From positions 1,798,001-1,862,000 of the forward strand of contig JAZGUH010000261.1 in NCBI GenBank assembly GCA_037893225.1: DNA of 64,000 bases, written 5' to 3'. Shown piece after piece: positions 21,318 to 30,502 of this stretch (its first letter is position 1; each line of letters starts with the position of its first letter). Made by a program: the position numbers and the translations under genes. The DNA comes from Hippasteria phrygiana. Lineage: Eukaryota > Echinodermata > Asteroidea > Valvatida > Goniasteridae. The notes beneath the pieces were generated by a model. It was not told the origin of the DNA, did not search any database, and saw nothing but the letters and a program-made list of their open reading frames with translations.

Positions 21318-22146
21318 TCAATTGAAACAGTACTGTAACAGTTATTAAGCGAAATATATACAATGTAAATAATATACAAATAAAAGGATGATAAACGGAA
21401 AGTCGTACAATTGTTGAATGGTTAACTAAGGAAAACCAATAATTCACAAAGAGAAAATCATTACATTACAAACTTTACTTTAAATAACCTATACATAATA
21501 CAAAGAGTAAACTATAAGTGTAATTTCACACCAGAAAAGCAATATGGAAAAACTCACAAATATTGGTAAATATAAATAATTTAATAGAACCAAAAAATGT
21601 ATTTATATGTTGAGGAGGGTAGAGGAAAGGAGAAAGGGGGATCCTGTACGCCCGGGGTAACAGCACGATTTTGGCTGACCCCGTCGAGGATCCCTGGGAG
21701 GGGGGAGCCACCAGATAACTGGGTGTGGGCCAATTGGCCCACTCCGGCGGCTCCCAAGGGGACAGGCGAAAGAAAAAGAAGGGATAGAAAGGGGTAGGGT
21801 CCTGGATGGACCCTGGGAGGGGGTGGGTGGACCGAGAGGGGTCAGAGAGGTAGGGAGGGGGAAACAACCATGTTACAATTATAACAAATTGGGGACATAA
21901 ATTGTAATTGGTAGGGGGGGGGACAAAAAAGGAGAGAAAGGGGCAAGGGTCCAGCCCGAGTCCCAGTGGCAGAGCCGTAACACGTCACACCTAAGCTAAG
22001 GTGAACAGCTATCCAGGACTCGGGCTAGTGACCCCACCCCCTCAAAAAATCAACTAATTGTTTAAAAAAGCCAAGTTAGAGTATTATTGTTACAAACAAG
22101 AAGGGCGTTATTTACAGACCATTTGCTACAGAAGGAATAGATGTTG

Positions 22147-25100
22147 TCAGACATTTTGTAGAAAGTAAATTCGATTTTTGTTTTTTAAGCGGTACTGCCA
22201 GATAGTGAGAGGATCGACAAAACGGGATGTACAATAGAGATAATATATGACATTTTTGCAGCTGATGATGAGGAAGTTGGCTAAACGAACAGCCTCCTTT
22301 GTACGTCCCTTAGCGTGCGAAATCAGTGCCCAGTACAGATCGAAGTTCAGTTGTAGAGATGGAAGTAGACGGTTGAGTAGAGACTGTAGAAGTTTGAGAG
22401 CTGGTTGTATGGCAGGACAGGTGATGAAGAGATGATGGATCGAGCCCTTCTCTCCGCACCATCCGCAAGTAGAAGAGATGTCAGGATTCAGATGATGTAG
22501 AACAGCAAGCGAGGGCAGGAAGTTATGAAGAAGTTTAAATTGAACATCGCCCTCTTTCTTGGAGGTGGGAAGCTGGTAGATGTTCTTCCATTGAATTTTA
22601 GTAGAAGAAAGAAGGAAACCCAGCTCATGCCAGTGAGAGGAGGAGGTGGTAGGCAGGTGAATCGTCTCCTCATTGAAGATGGCGTACAGAATTTTGGATG
22701 GTGCGGAGAGTCCATTGTCGTAGGATTGTAGTTTAAAGAGAACTGGACAGTCTGGAAGAACGGAGATTCGTTGAAGATCAGAGGGTGATAGAGTACATCC
22801 TTCCTTGGAGAGGAGATTTGGAAATTGAAGGATTAGCGTGGAGTGAAGATGTTTTATGTCCAGTTCCAGAAGACGCAGAGAGGGAGGTCGAAGTCCACGG
22901 AAGGAAGTGATGAAATTACGGGCCTCGATCCATCGGCCGGTGCTGGGATGCAGAAGATGGCGGACGAGGTTGACTCCACACGCCGCGAGACGCACGGGAG
23001 GCGGTCCCCCACCATCAGCTGTAACGCTCAAAAGAGGGCAGTTTAAGGAAAAATTGTAGACATGGTTGGGAGAATCAGGTTGTGTTTCGATTCGAGCTCC
23101 GGACGCCGTCCAAGCACGCAAGAGTTCACTATGAAAAACAGGGATGCTAGTATAGAATTTCGGGTCAGTGTCAAGATGAAAAAGATTAAAATCAAAACCG
23201 AGTTTTTGATATTTTTTGAAAAAGTGGCCGATCAGAAAGTAGGCGGGATGGGAGTGAATACCAAGGAATCGTTGGACTGTAGTAAGTCTAAAAGTGAACA
23301 TGCGTGCTTGGAGGCATACGAGACCTAATCCTCCCTTGTCGGGATGTTTATAAAGGGTCTCTTTTGTTAGGTAGTGTCTCTTGTTGGACCAGACGAAGTC
23401 GACAAGGGAATTCTGGAGTTCACTTAGGACATTGGCTGGAGGGGAGAGAACAGCCAGAGAATGAAAAATTTTGGAGGCAGCAAGTTGATTTGTGATTATA
23501 ATTTTGCCTTTGAAGGAGAGGGCGTAAAAAAGACGGGACCAGGAGGACAGAGTTTTATTTAATATATTTTTACATTTTTCCCAGTTTTGTTGGACGTATT
23601 TATTGGAATTTCCTAAGTGAACTCCTAGAAAGGGCAGACCTTCACTATTCCATGAGAAATTTAAGAGTTTGTCGCTTTGTCCGGTCCAAGAACCGGCCCA
23701 GAGACCCTGGGACTTTTGAGTGTTTAAACATGCAGCAAAGGATTTTGCGAAGAGGCCGTAGGCCTCTTCGACTGCTACAAAGCCCGGATCGGAGGTGACA
23801 AAGACCGTTACGTCATCTGCGTACGCCGACACAGCGCAGGAGAAATCAGTATTAGGGATGCAAAAGGCCTGATCGGCTAATTTCTTTCGAAGATTGATTA
23901 AAAGGGGTTCTATAGCTAAAGAATAGAGCAGCCCCGAGAGCGGGCATCCCTGACGTATCCCCTTCTCAAACGAGAAGGGGGCCGTCAGGGAGCCACACGC
24001 TTTAACAAGGCTCTCGGCGCCGCCATACAATATTTGAATATAGGAAATGAAGTTTTTCCCAAAGCCCATGGCTCTCATGGTGTCGAAAAGATAGCCGTGA
24101 TCAACATTGTCAAAGGCCTTTTGTTGGTCCAAGTTGATCACGGCTAGGGGGGTGTCATTAAAATTCGAGAAAGAAATGACGTCACGTATTAGGTTGATGT
24201 TGTCATAGATGGAGCGACCGGGGACACAATAGCTTTGGTCTTCACCAACGACGCTGCCAATGCACTGCCTCAGTCTGTTTGGAAGCAACTTGGCAAAGAT
24301 TTTATAGTCAGTATTCAGAAGGGAGACCGGGCGCCAATTGGCAATGTCGGCCAGGTCCCCCTTCTTGGGAAGCAGAGTGATGACTGCTTTCCGGAGGGAA
24401 TGGGGTAAGAAACCATAATGAATAGAAGATTCCAGGACAGATAACAAGTCATTTTTTAGGAGGGGCCAGAAGGATTGGAAAAATTCTGAAGTGAGGCCGT
24501 CTAGTCCAGGTGTTTTATCTTTGCCAAGTTGCTTGACGGCGAGCTCGAGTTCCTCAATAGACAGAGGACGATCAAGGTCCTCTGAATCTTCGGATTCGAG
24601 CTCGCCAACATCTTGTAAAAGCTGATTGAGGGCGCTCTTGTCAGTGGGGACTCGGCTGTAGAGAGTTTTGTAGAAATCGCGGACATGCTTTTTAATTTCG
24701 GAGGGATTTTCGGAGATGGTACCAGAAGATAGACGGATGTGAGAAAGGTGTTTGGATAGAAAATTAGATTTTTCTAGATTGAAGAAGTATGTAGAGCACG
24801 AGTCAGTTTCGTTAAGATGTTTGAAACGAGATCTGACAAGAGCGCCCTGAGCTTCAGTTTTAAGCAAATAATTTAAGTGATCTCTTTGGTCAGCTAGGGT
24901 TTCCCTAGTTTGGGGTGTTAAGTCTGGCGCAGACTGAATCTCATCTATTTTTTGGTTTATATCTAAGAAGGCTTGGCGTTTTTCTTTGGCGAGTTTCGAG
25001 CCGTACATTTGGCTGAGAGATTCAATATGCAACTTTCCGAAATCCCACCAAGCGGCGAGATTTGGAAAGTCGCCCTTATTCTCTCTCCATTGTATCCAAA

Positions 25101-25953
25101 ATTGAGTAATAATGTCCCGGTAGTTGTTATCTCCGAGGAGCGAGTTGTTGAAATGCCAATAGGCGCTGCTCCTCGGAGTGTGTAGAGGAATTTTAATTGT
25201 TAAAGTAACTGCGCTGTGGTCGGAGAGAGAACAAGGGAGAATAGAGCAGGTGTGAATGGAAGAAATGAGATTAGGAGGGACATAAAAGCGATCCAACCTG
25301 GCTTTGGAAACCCCGCATAGTTTAGCGGGATTATTCCGAAGCCAGGTGATTTTTTGTTCGAGGGGATTCAGTCTGCGCCAGGCGTCACAAAGAGACAATG
25401 CATTGACAGCGCCTTTGGGAGCCATGGCAACTTTGGGTCTGCGTTCGATCGGCATACACAGACGATCAATAGCCGGATTTTCGGTACAATTAAAATCACC
25501 TCCGATCACAATGACACCGTCACCGCATCCGGAACAGTGGTCCAGTAATTTATTGAGTGCAAGTAAAGCGTTTTTATCAAGTTGGGGAATAAGGGTATTA
25601 TAAATATGATAAATGATATTATTGAGTTTAATTTTAGAATAAATAATATGCCCATCGAAGATGGAGCAAGAAGAAATAATTTCAATATTATTGTTGTTTT
25701 TAACAAGCGTAGTTACTCCCGTGCCTTTAGGCCCGGGAGAACAAAAGGGGGAGTAGGACCACATGTTCCAGCAGGGGCTGTTTTCATTTACATTATAAGT
25801 TTCTTGCAAAAGAACTATGTCGGGGTTAGAAGTAAAACGATCAATATATATTTGAAAAGAATTATTTTGAATAGGAGCAGAACAGCCCCCGGTGTTGAGA
25901 GTCAGCAGTGACAGTGTCATTGCTAGGGCGGGCAAAAAGCTACAAAATTCCAT
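22147..25953 (-). CDS. LINE ORF2: endonuclease-reverse transcriptase, 1268 aa
   Basis: Nicks target DNA and copies its own RNA at the nick. Residues ~12-256 are an apurinic-type endonuclease with expected active-site residues: N20 (TLNTGG), E51 (LLQET), D153/N155 (GGDFN), D221 (ARLDRFYV) and D245/H246 (LSDHS). Reverse transcriptase spans ~475-780: GKDKTPGLDG at 478-487, motif A with D609 in INLDQQKAFD, RQGCPLSG near 667, and the YADD box at 711-714. The region ~800-890 (LSFKGKIIITNQL, GGLGL) is typical of L1/Tx1 proteins. A C-terminal CCHC-like motif is C1163-x2-C1166-x7-H1174-x4-C1179. No stop or frameshift is seen, so it appears full length. The first ATG lies 3 nt after the ORF1 stop; M12 (MTLSLLTLN) is an alternative start at the domain edge. 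Enzymatic competence is inferred. Confidence 0.95.
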   Translation of the reverse strand: MEFCSFLPALAMTLSLLTLNTGGCSAPIQNNSFQIYIDRFTSNPDIVLLQETYNVNENSPCWNMWSYSPFCSPGPKGTGVTTLVKNNNNIEIISSCSIFDGHIIYSKIKLNNIIYHIYNTLIPQLDKNALLALNKLLDHCSGCGDGVIVIGGDFNCTENPAIDRLCMPIERRPKVAMAPKGAVNALSLCDAWRRLNPLEQKITWLRNNPAKLCGVSKARLDRFYVPPNLISSIHTCSILPCSLSDHSAVTLTIKIPLHTPRSSAYWHFNNSLLGDNNYRDIITQFWIQWRENKGDFPNLAAWWDFGKLHIESLSQMYGSKLAKEKRQAFLDINQKIDEIQSAPDLTPQTRETLADQRDHLNYLLKTEAQGALVRSRFKHLNETDSCSTYFFNLEKSNFLSKHLSHIRLSSGTISENPSEIKKHVRDFYKTLYSRVPTDKSALNQLLQDVGELESEDSEDLDRPLSIEELELAVKQLGKDKTPGLDGLTSEFFQSFWPLLKNDLLSVLESSIHYGFLPHSLRKAVITLLPKKGDLADIANWRPVSLLNTDYKIFAKLLPNRLRQCIGSVVGEDQSYCVPGRSIYDNINLIRDVISFSNFNDTPLAVINLDQQKAFDNVDHGYLFDTMRAMGFGKNFISYIQILYGGAESLVKACGSLTAPFSFEKGIRQGCPLSGLLYSLAIEPLLINLRKKLADQAFCIPNTDFSCAVSAYADDVTVFVTSDPGFVAVEEAYGLFAKSFAACLNTQKSQGLWAGSWTGQSDKLLNFSWNSEGLPFLGVHLGNSNKYVQQNWEKCKNILNKTLSSWSRLFYALSFKGKIIITNQLAASKIFHSLAVLSPPANVLSELQNSLVDFVWSNKRHYLTKETLYKHPDKGGLGLVCLQARMFTFRLTTVQRFLGIHSHPAYFLIGHFFKKYQKLGFDFNLFHLDTDPKFYTSIPVFHSELLRAWTASGARIETQPDSPNHVYNFSLNCPLLSVTADGGGPPPVRLAACGVNLVRHLLHPSTGRWIEARNFITSFRGLRPPSLRLLELDIKHLHSTLILQFPNLLSKEGCTLSPSDLQRISVLPDCPVLFKLQSYDNGLSAPSKILYAIFNEETIHLPTTSSSHWHELGFLLSSTKIQWKNIYQLPTSKKEGDVQFKLLHNFLPSLAVLHHLNPDISSTCGWCGEKGSIHHLFITCPAIQPALKLLQSLLNRLLPSLQLNFDLYWALISHAKGRTKEAVRLANFLIISCKNVIYYLYCTSRFVDPLTIWQYRLKNKNRIYFLQNV

Positions 25954-25956
25954 AAA

Positions 25957-27012
25957 TTAAAGGAGAAAAAATAATTTATCTAAGGTAGCAACAAGTTTGG
26001 AAATCCTCTGCTGCATGTTTCTCTGCAGAAGGGGATTGCTTCGGAGAGGTTTGAGTTGTTTGACCAGCCCAGGAATATTTGATGTGAACTTTCTGGCAAT
26101 CTGGACTGGTCTCTTTCTGGATTTAACCGAAGACAGGAATTTGATTAGTGATGATTGCGATAGGGGGCCTTTGGTTAATGGGAGGACTTCAGACGGAAGG
26201 TCTTCGTCCGTCTGAGTGTCCTCCCAGGTTACGGAGTCGGTGTCGGCCTCGCCCGCGGTGGACGCCGGGGACGAGGGCATAGGGGTTTGGGAACCACCGA
26301 GGGGGGTGGGTGGGATGGAGGGCTGGGAGTTTAGGGCTTGGGTGAGGCTGGGCGAGACCGTCGACATGGGGCTAGCTCTGTTGTTTCTTGGCCAGTTTTC
26401 TGCGGGGGGAGGGTGAATTGAGAGGGATTAGTCGGAGACTGGAGTGGGGGAAGTCTGTTTACGCTTGGAGACGACATCGGAAAAGGATCTGGAGAGTGGA
26501 GGGGGAGATCCCCATATCGACGGTACCTCGGGAGGATTATAGGGAGGGTTGGTAGGGGGAGCCCGGACCCCGCCCCCGCCGGAGGTGCGCGCTGCAGCCG
26601 CGGTGCCCGAAGTGGGCGTGCTCGGATCCGCCGTACTAGACGGGGGACCGGCGTAGCCCCACAATGACCGGGGACCCGCGTAGCCAGAGGCTGTGGCGGA
26701 GGGGGGCGCGCGCTCAGCGGCTCCGGGCCGGGGCCCATGAGGGCCCCCGCCCGAGGAATGGGACGGCGCGGCGGTCGGGGCCTCCGACCGACGAGCCGAC
26801 CCTGCAGGCGCAGGGGAGGCGGGGCCAGGCGGGTCAGGTTTAGATCGTTTGGGTGGGTGTTTGGGGTCGGATTTGGAGGTGGGTTTGACAAAGACGGGAG
26901 GGGGGTTGAGGGGGTTGGTATTGGCCCTGTCACTGTCGTCCCCGCGGGCGGGCTGCTGCTTCTTGCAGGCTCTACTGATGTGACCTAATTTAGGTTTTAT
27001 CAAAACTGACAA
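25957..27012 (-). pseudogene. LINE ORF1, 5'-truncated and interrupted by one in-frame stop
   Basis: Two open segments lie in the same minus-strand frame: 27012 to 26431 and 26427 to 25957. A TAA at 26428-26430 separates them, so the stop is a point lesion rather than a frameshift. The N-terminal part begins inside a zinc-knuckle-like end (GHISRACKK), is rich in Pro, Gly and Ala, and ends SFSDVVSKRKQTSPTPVSD. The second part continues from SLSIHPPP to a basic C-terminus (VKSRKRPVQIARK, then NMQQRISKLVATLDKL). ORF1 proteins of this group bind the LINE RNA. Here the usual N-terminal region is missing and the first Cys pair of the knuckle is not readable in frame. An overlapping 200-codon open frame at 26331-26933 is a compositional shadow. 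Confidence 0.75.
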
Positions 27013-27030
27013 GAGGAAGTCCGAAGCCTA

Positions 27031-27719
27031 ACGTTACTAGTAATTTGCCTCGAGTGTGCGCCACGTACGTACAAGGGTATGTAACTTTGTTTTTTGTCCT
27101 TTTCATTTTGAGATAAATGACGCTTCGTTGATGCTCAACCATGTCAACCATTCTGATAACCCATGAACTGCACGTAGTTTGCCGCCTTTTTCACGATTTT
27201 ACAATCAAGCTAATCAATCTAGTACCAAAGAGCCTATGCTGTGAATTCGACGAAGATGTGAAGTTTAAGAATTGCCATCAGACTACTACGTGCCCAGAAT
27301 ACATCGCTCACAGGGAGCCTAATTTGCATGCGTGTTCAAAAATCTTGCACATTTAAATGATCCCATACCAGGGTGAGAGAGCAGCTGTGGTGTCGGTGAG
27401 GGCGCTGCTCGACACCATGGGAACGAGGTTGACACTGAAGCACACTCAAAATGACTGTCCGAGTGTAAACACATGTCACAGGTTAATGCAGGTACTTTGC
27501 ATTAAGTAGCACGCATTGTTACCAGCGCCTGGCAATGGTCGGGTACACTTCTGCCACCTCTATTTTCCATGTTCAATATATACTATACCAGACGACTGTT
27601 TGGTGTTGATATTATTAGTTGAGATAAGCATCAACAATGAAAGTATATAATTATACTTAAATATTTCATAAAACAGTCGATAAATATCGATGGTATTGTG
27701 GGTTGGGGACACGATCAAC
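27031..27719. other. No gene seen
   Basis: Host-like unique sequence right of the LINE. Open frames of 70-96 codons on either strand have no recognised domain. Confidence 0.4.
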
Positions 27720-27857
27720 ATGTCTTCCAATGACCGCATGGTGGCGATGTTTGAAGCAGGAAGAAAATGTGTATACGCATGAGGCAATGTTGAAAAGACA
27801 GTCCGATTTGTTGACGTTTTGGTATCAAAGGACTCCTCAATTTTAGCCAAAATATAC
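27720..27857 (+). pseudogene. Candidate first exon with one in-frame TGA
   Basis: ATG at 27720 reads MSSNDRMVAMFEAGRKCVYA, then TGA at 27780-27782, then 25 further codons in the same frame (ending SSILAKIY). It ends exactly at a consensus donor (TAC|GTAAGT at 27858). TGA where CGA would fit is a CpG-type transition. The product is unknown, and a chance open frame beside a GTAAGT is possible. Confidence 0.25.
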
Positions 27858-28206
27858 GTAAGTAGTTAATATTTCTGTTCTTATTTATCATTCAAGTGAT
27901 GGAAACAGTTCAGCAACTATTATTATCCAGGTTTTAAGACAGTTCTCACTGTGTCGAGGAAAATATTGCAAAGGACATGGTTCTGAAAGAGATGTGCACT
28001 AGCTAGTACTAAATAGGCATAGGGGGCCTCGGGCTGGGCTTCTCTAATTTAAAGCTAGCCTATAGTATCATGACTGAGTTAAATTTTAAAATTAGGCCTA
28101 ACGTTAGTTAGGCCTAAATAAATTTAGTTTAAAAAAAAAAATCTTAAATCTGGTGCTCTCATCGGTTAATGTTTATTCTCCAACCATATCCACGCTGCCG
28201 GTGCCC
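27858..28206. other. No gene seen
   Basis: AT-rich. Contains the palindromic word TAGGCCTAACGTTAGTTAGGCCTA near 28096. Nothing coding. Confidence 0.4.
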
Positions 28207-28577
28207 TACTTCCAAAAATGTAAGGCTCTCCGTTAGCCTTACAACGATATTCCTTTTTGGACCCTGTAACTCAATGGGATTTGCAATACGCTCTTGGGAG
28301 ATCAGTTACAATGTTCTAGAATTCCACTTTCCCAAACGTTAATCTCCCCAGAAGGTTATCCAATCCCTGCTACATATCTTTAAGACTTTTGCGGCACATT
28401 TGCGGAACATTGAAACGGACAATTTATTGAGTAATGGAGTTTTTACTCACCAACCGACGTATTCAGCCGAGATGAACATGGCGTCGCACAGCTAACTGAT
28501 ACAGTCCACCAGACTGCGCATGCGCGTGGAGTTTTCGAAGAGATTTGGGGCTCGACCATTTTTTGAAGGGGGGAGGG
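28207..28577 (-). repeat. Left arm of a 371-bp inverted duplication (promoter plus first exon)
   Basis: The complement of 28848-29217, with roughly 97 percent identity by eye. It contains, reading leftward, a GC-rich edge, TTCGAAAACTCC, an NRF1-like GCGCATGCGC, an exon-like stretch and intron-like sequence after a splice donor. The spacer between the arms is about 270 bp. Confidence 0.92.
28451..28521 (-). pseudogene. First-exon copy 1: donor intact, reading frame stopped
   Basis: ATG at 28521 opens MRSLVDCIS, then hits TAG at 28492-28494, where the other copy has CAG (Gln). Beyond the stop the sequence is the same as copy 2, up to GGTTG|GTGAGT, an excellent splice donor at 28450-28445. An internal ATG (MFISAEYVG) remains open to the donor. 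The protein family is not recognised. Confidence 0.45.
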
Positions 28578-28847
28578 GGCATCTTGTCTACATCGCGCAA
28601 CGCGACGGTGATGTGTGGAATGTAATTAATTAATAGCGCGATTATACCTAGTGTGGTTCCTTAGCCTGACAATGTTTGTTATGCCCATACGTCAAAATTT
28701 CATGGCGGGTAGCCACGTAGCTATTTTTAGATGATGCAACAGTCGAAACAACACAAATCACAAGGGGATAATAGCCTCGTGCTTGCAAGCAGTATTGCTC
28801 CCCTGCAGTTTTTGTCTCTAGGATGCCCACCCAGCACAACCCTTACC
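28578..28847. other. Spacer between inverted arms; possible bidirectional promoter
   Basis: About 270 bp of mixed composition with TCGCGCAACGCGACG. If the arms were active they would be transcribed away from this spacer in both directions. No other feature is seen. Confidence 0.35.
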
Positions 28848-29217
28848 CACCCCCCTTCAAAAAATGGTCGAGCCCCAAATCTCTTCGAAAACTCCACGCG
28901 CATGCGCAGTCTGGTGGACTGTATCAGTCAGCTGTGCGACGCCATGTTCATCTCGGCTGAATACGTCGGTTGATGAGTAAAAACTCCATTACTCAATAAA
29001 TTGTCCGTTTCAATGTTCCGCAAATGTGCCGCAAAAGTCTTAAAGATATGTAGCAGGGATTGGATAACCTTCTGGGGAGATTAACGTTTGGGAAAGTGGA
29101 ATTCTAGAACATTGTAACTGATCTCCCAAGAGCGTATTGCAAATCCCATTGAGTTACAGGGTCCAAAAAGAAATATCGTTGTTAGGCTAACGGAGAGCCT
29201 TACATTTTTGGAAGTAC
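28848..29217 (+). repeat. Right arm of the 371-bp inverted duplication
   Basis: Mirrors 28207-28577. It includes an NRF1-like CGCGCATGCGCAG at 28897-28909, the exon-like segment, and about 245 bp of matching intron-like sequence ending TTTTTGGAAGTA. Confidence 0.92.
28902..28973 (+). pseudogene. First-exon copy 2: frame open, splice donor lost
   Basis: ATG at 28902 lies inside the NRF1-like site. The frame reads MRSLVDCISQLCDAMF and on to SAEYVG. The donor-equivalent base at 28973 is A where copy 1 has G (TG|ATGAGT against TG|GTGAGT), which removes the GT and makes TGA in frame. I cannot name the protein. The GCCATGTTC context with an upstream NRF1 word looks like a housekeeping promoter and start. 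Confidence 0.45.
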
Positions 29218-29378
29218 CGGTGCCCCACCCCAGAATTTTTGCCTTCTTAAAATTTGAGTGAAAATGGCAATACAAATCGACCCAAATAGGCTAACGTTAA
29301 ACGATACGATAACACGTGAATAGCCTACCGTGTCTAACGTATGTCTGGATAAAAACCGTAAAATTATACTTTCAACAT

Positions 29379-29551
29379 TACAAAGTAATGGAGCGGATTA
29401 TATGAACATGAAAGATGTTTTCCGATCGATTATCGGCCAGCGGCACTACGCGCGCCGTTGGATATCGAGCCCCGAGGCGCGCGTAGTGCCGCTGAACGAA
29501 ATCGATCGGAAAACATCGTTCATGTTCAAAAATCCGCTCCATTACTTTGTA
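29379..29551. mobile_element. 173-bp near-palindrome with GC-rich centre
   Basis: TACAAAGTAATGGAGCGGAT pairs with ATCCGCTCCATTACTTTGTA. The arms continue through GAACATGAA-GATGTTTTCCG and end at GCGGCACTACGCGCG against CGCGCGTAGTGCCGC. The centre is about 20 bp. Open frames through it are symmetric by-products. It is probably a foldback MITE; no target duplication is clear. Confidence 0.8.
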
Positions 29552-29862
29552 CACAGCTGGTTTGTGCATGCACCGAGTTGCACGAAATTTTTTTTTTTTT
29601 TTCGGGTTTAACTTGATCATATTCTCATTTTGAGGGGATCAAAAGCTGCATGAATGACTGCTCTAAAGTTCAAGGTGAGTGTTTAGTTGATATATTCAGG
29701 GAAACGGAAGATATCGGCAAGATCTTAAACGACCCTAACTTACCCTATAGGATTCCTTCCAGCTCTAATGGCGAATCTTGAGCCTAGAGCTGGAATTTTC
29801 AAGCTACTTTCAACATAGCCTTAAAGTTATATAGGCCTATTCCAATATCGATAGATAATTAC

Positions 29863-29954
29863 CTTTCTTTATTCTTGGGAAATCGGAAAAATGACAACTC
29901 CAGGCAGTTTTTCTGCCGATTTTTGCAGTGAATCGCCGAGCAGTGAGTTGACAT
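29863..29954 (-). CDS. First coding exon of a THAP-domain protein
   Basis: ATG at 29954-29952 opens MSTHCSAIHCKNRQKNCLEL and then SFFRFPKNKE plus a split Arg codon. It ends at a donor (GAAAG|GTAATT) at 29862. The C-x4-C pair, the C-K-N-R motif and the S-F-x-x-F-P segment with a following basic run match the N-terminal part of the THAP zinc-dependent DNA-binding domain (C2CH). The later Cys and His ligands must lie in the next exon, which I could not find to the left. THAP domains occur in host transcription regulators and at the N-terminus of P-element-type transposases; this exon alone does not separate the two. A YY1-like CAAGATGGAG on the minus strand near 30066-30075 could mark the transcription start, giving a ~115-nt leader. 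Confidence 0.75.
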
Positions 29955-30476
29955 GTTGTATGCCAGATGTATGCAAAACACATAGCGCGCAACTTTCGAC
30001 CGATGATTTTGCTTGCTCAAATAGCGGCCAATGGCGCCCAAGGGGATTTCAAAATTTCGGCCGAGTTCTCCATCTTGCGCCGCTACGCTAGTCTACGCGG
30101 CACTGTACTATGCGCGCTATACGATCTTTGGTCAAGAGCATTGAGGCGCCCTCTGTCGACAAAAACGGATGCGAAACTGTGGATTGGCGATTGATGTGGT
30201 CTTGGTAAGCGAAATTTCCGTAAAATTTCACTTTTTGGGTTACATTTCAAGGAAGTGAACCTAGCTAGTGAAGGCATGGGAAATCTTTGGGCAGAAAATG
30301 TCGTGACTAGAAAGTTATTGAGTAGAAAGTTATTGAGGGTCAAAACTATGGAAGAAAATCGTCCACAGCAGGTTCAATGTGTCTCTAGCTCTCTGTGGTA
30401 AGGTTTGTGAAAACCTTACAGTTCTGGAAGTAAGGGCTGCCGTAACAATAGCCACTGCGTTTACTTTAATACCCCG
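29955..30476. other. Putative promoter region, CpG-bearing; one plus-strand donor
   Basis: Contains many CG dinucleotides and GGCGCC words around 30030-30170. On the plus strand GTCTTG|GTAAGCG near 30204 could end a leader exon of a divergent transcript. Nothing coding is firmly supported. Confidence 0.35.
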
Positions 30477-30502
30477 CCCCCCCCCCCCCCCCCCCCCCCC
30501 CC
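30477..30502 (+). repeat. Poly-C tract (26 C)
   Basis: An uninterrupted C run after AATACCCCG. It is the fifth long G/C homopolymer of the window. Confidence 0.9.

Larger units (their letters stand above)
21295..27030 (-). mobile_element. L1/Tx1-group LINE, 5'-truncated, minus strand
   Basis: The order on the minus strand is: partial ORF1, a 3-nt gap, complete ORF2, then an ~850-bp 3' UTR ending at an AATAAA signal near 21312-21317. The endonuclease/RT/CCHC architecture is that of the L1 and Tx1 clades of non-LTR retrotransposons. The left-hand flank is the GAAAGAAAGAAAG tail of another repeat. The right-hand edge near 27030 is placed where ORF1 coding character stops. I do not see a convincing target-site duplication. 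Intact ORF2 suggests a fairly recent insertion, while broken ORF1 and missing 5' end make this copy non-autonomous. Confidence 0.9.

Noticed and set aside
22243..25911. Plus-strand open frames opposite LINE ORF2
   Set aside because: Antisense shadows of a well-supported reverse-transcriptase frame.
26331..26933. 200-codon Pro/Arg-rich frame over LINE ORF1
   Set aside because: An off-frame shadow in GC-rich coding DNA. The overlapping frame carries the knuckle end and SFSDVV segment and continues in phase to the ORF2 junction.
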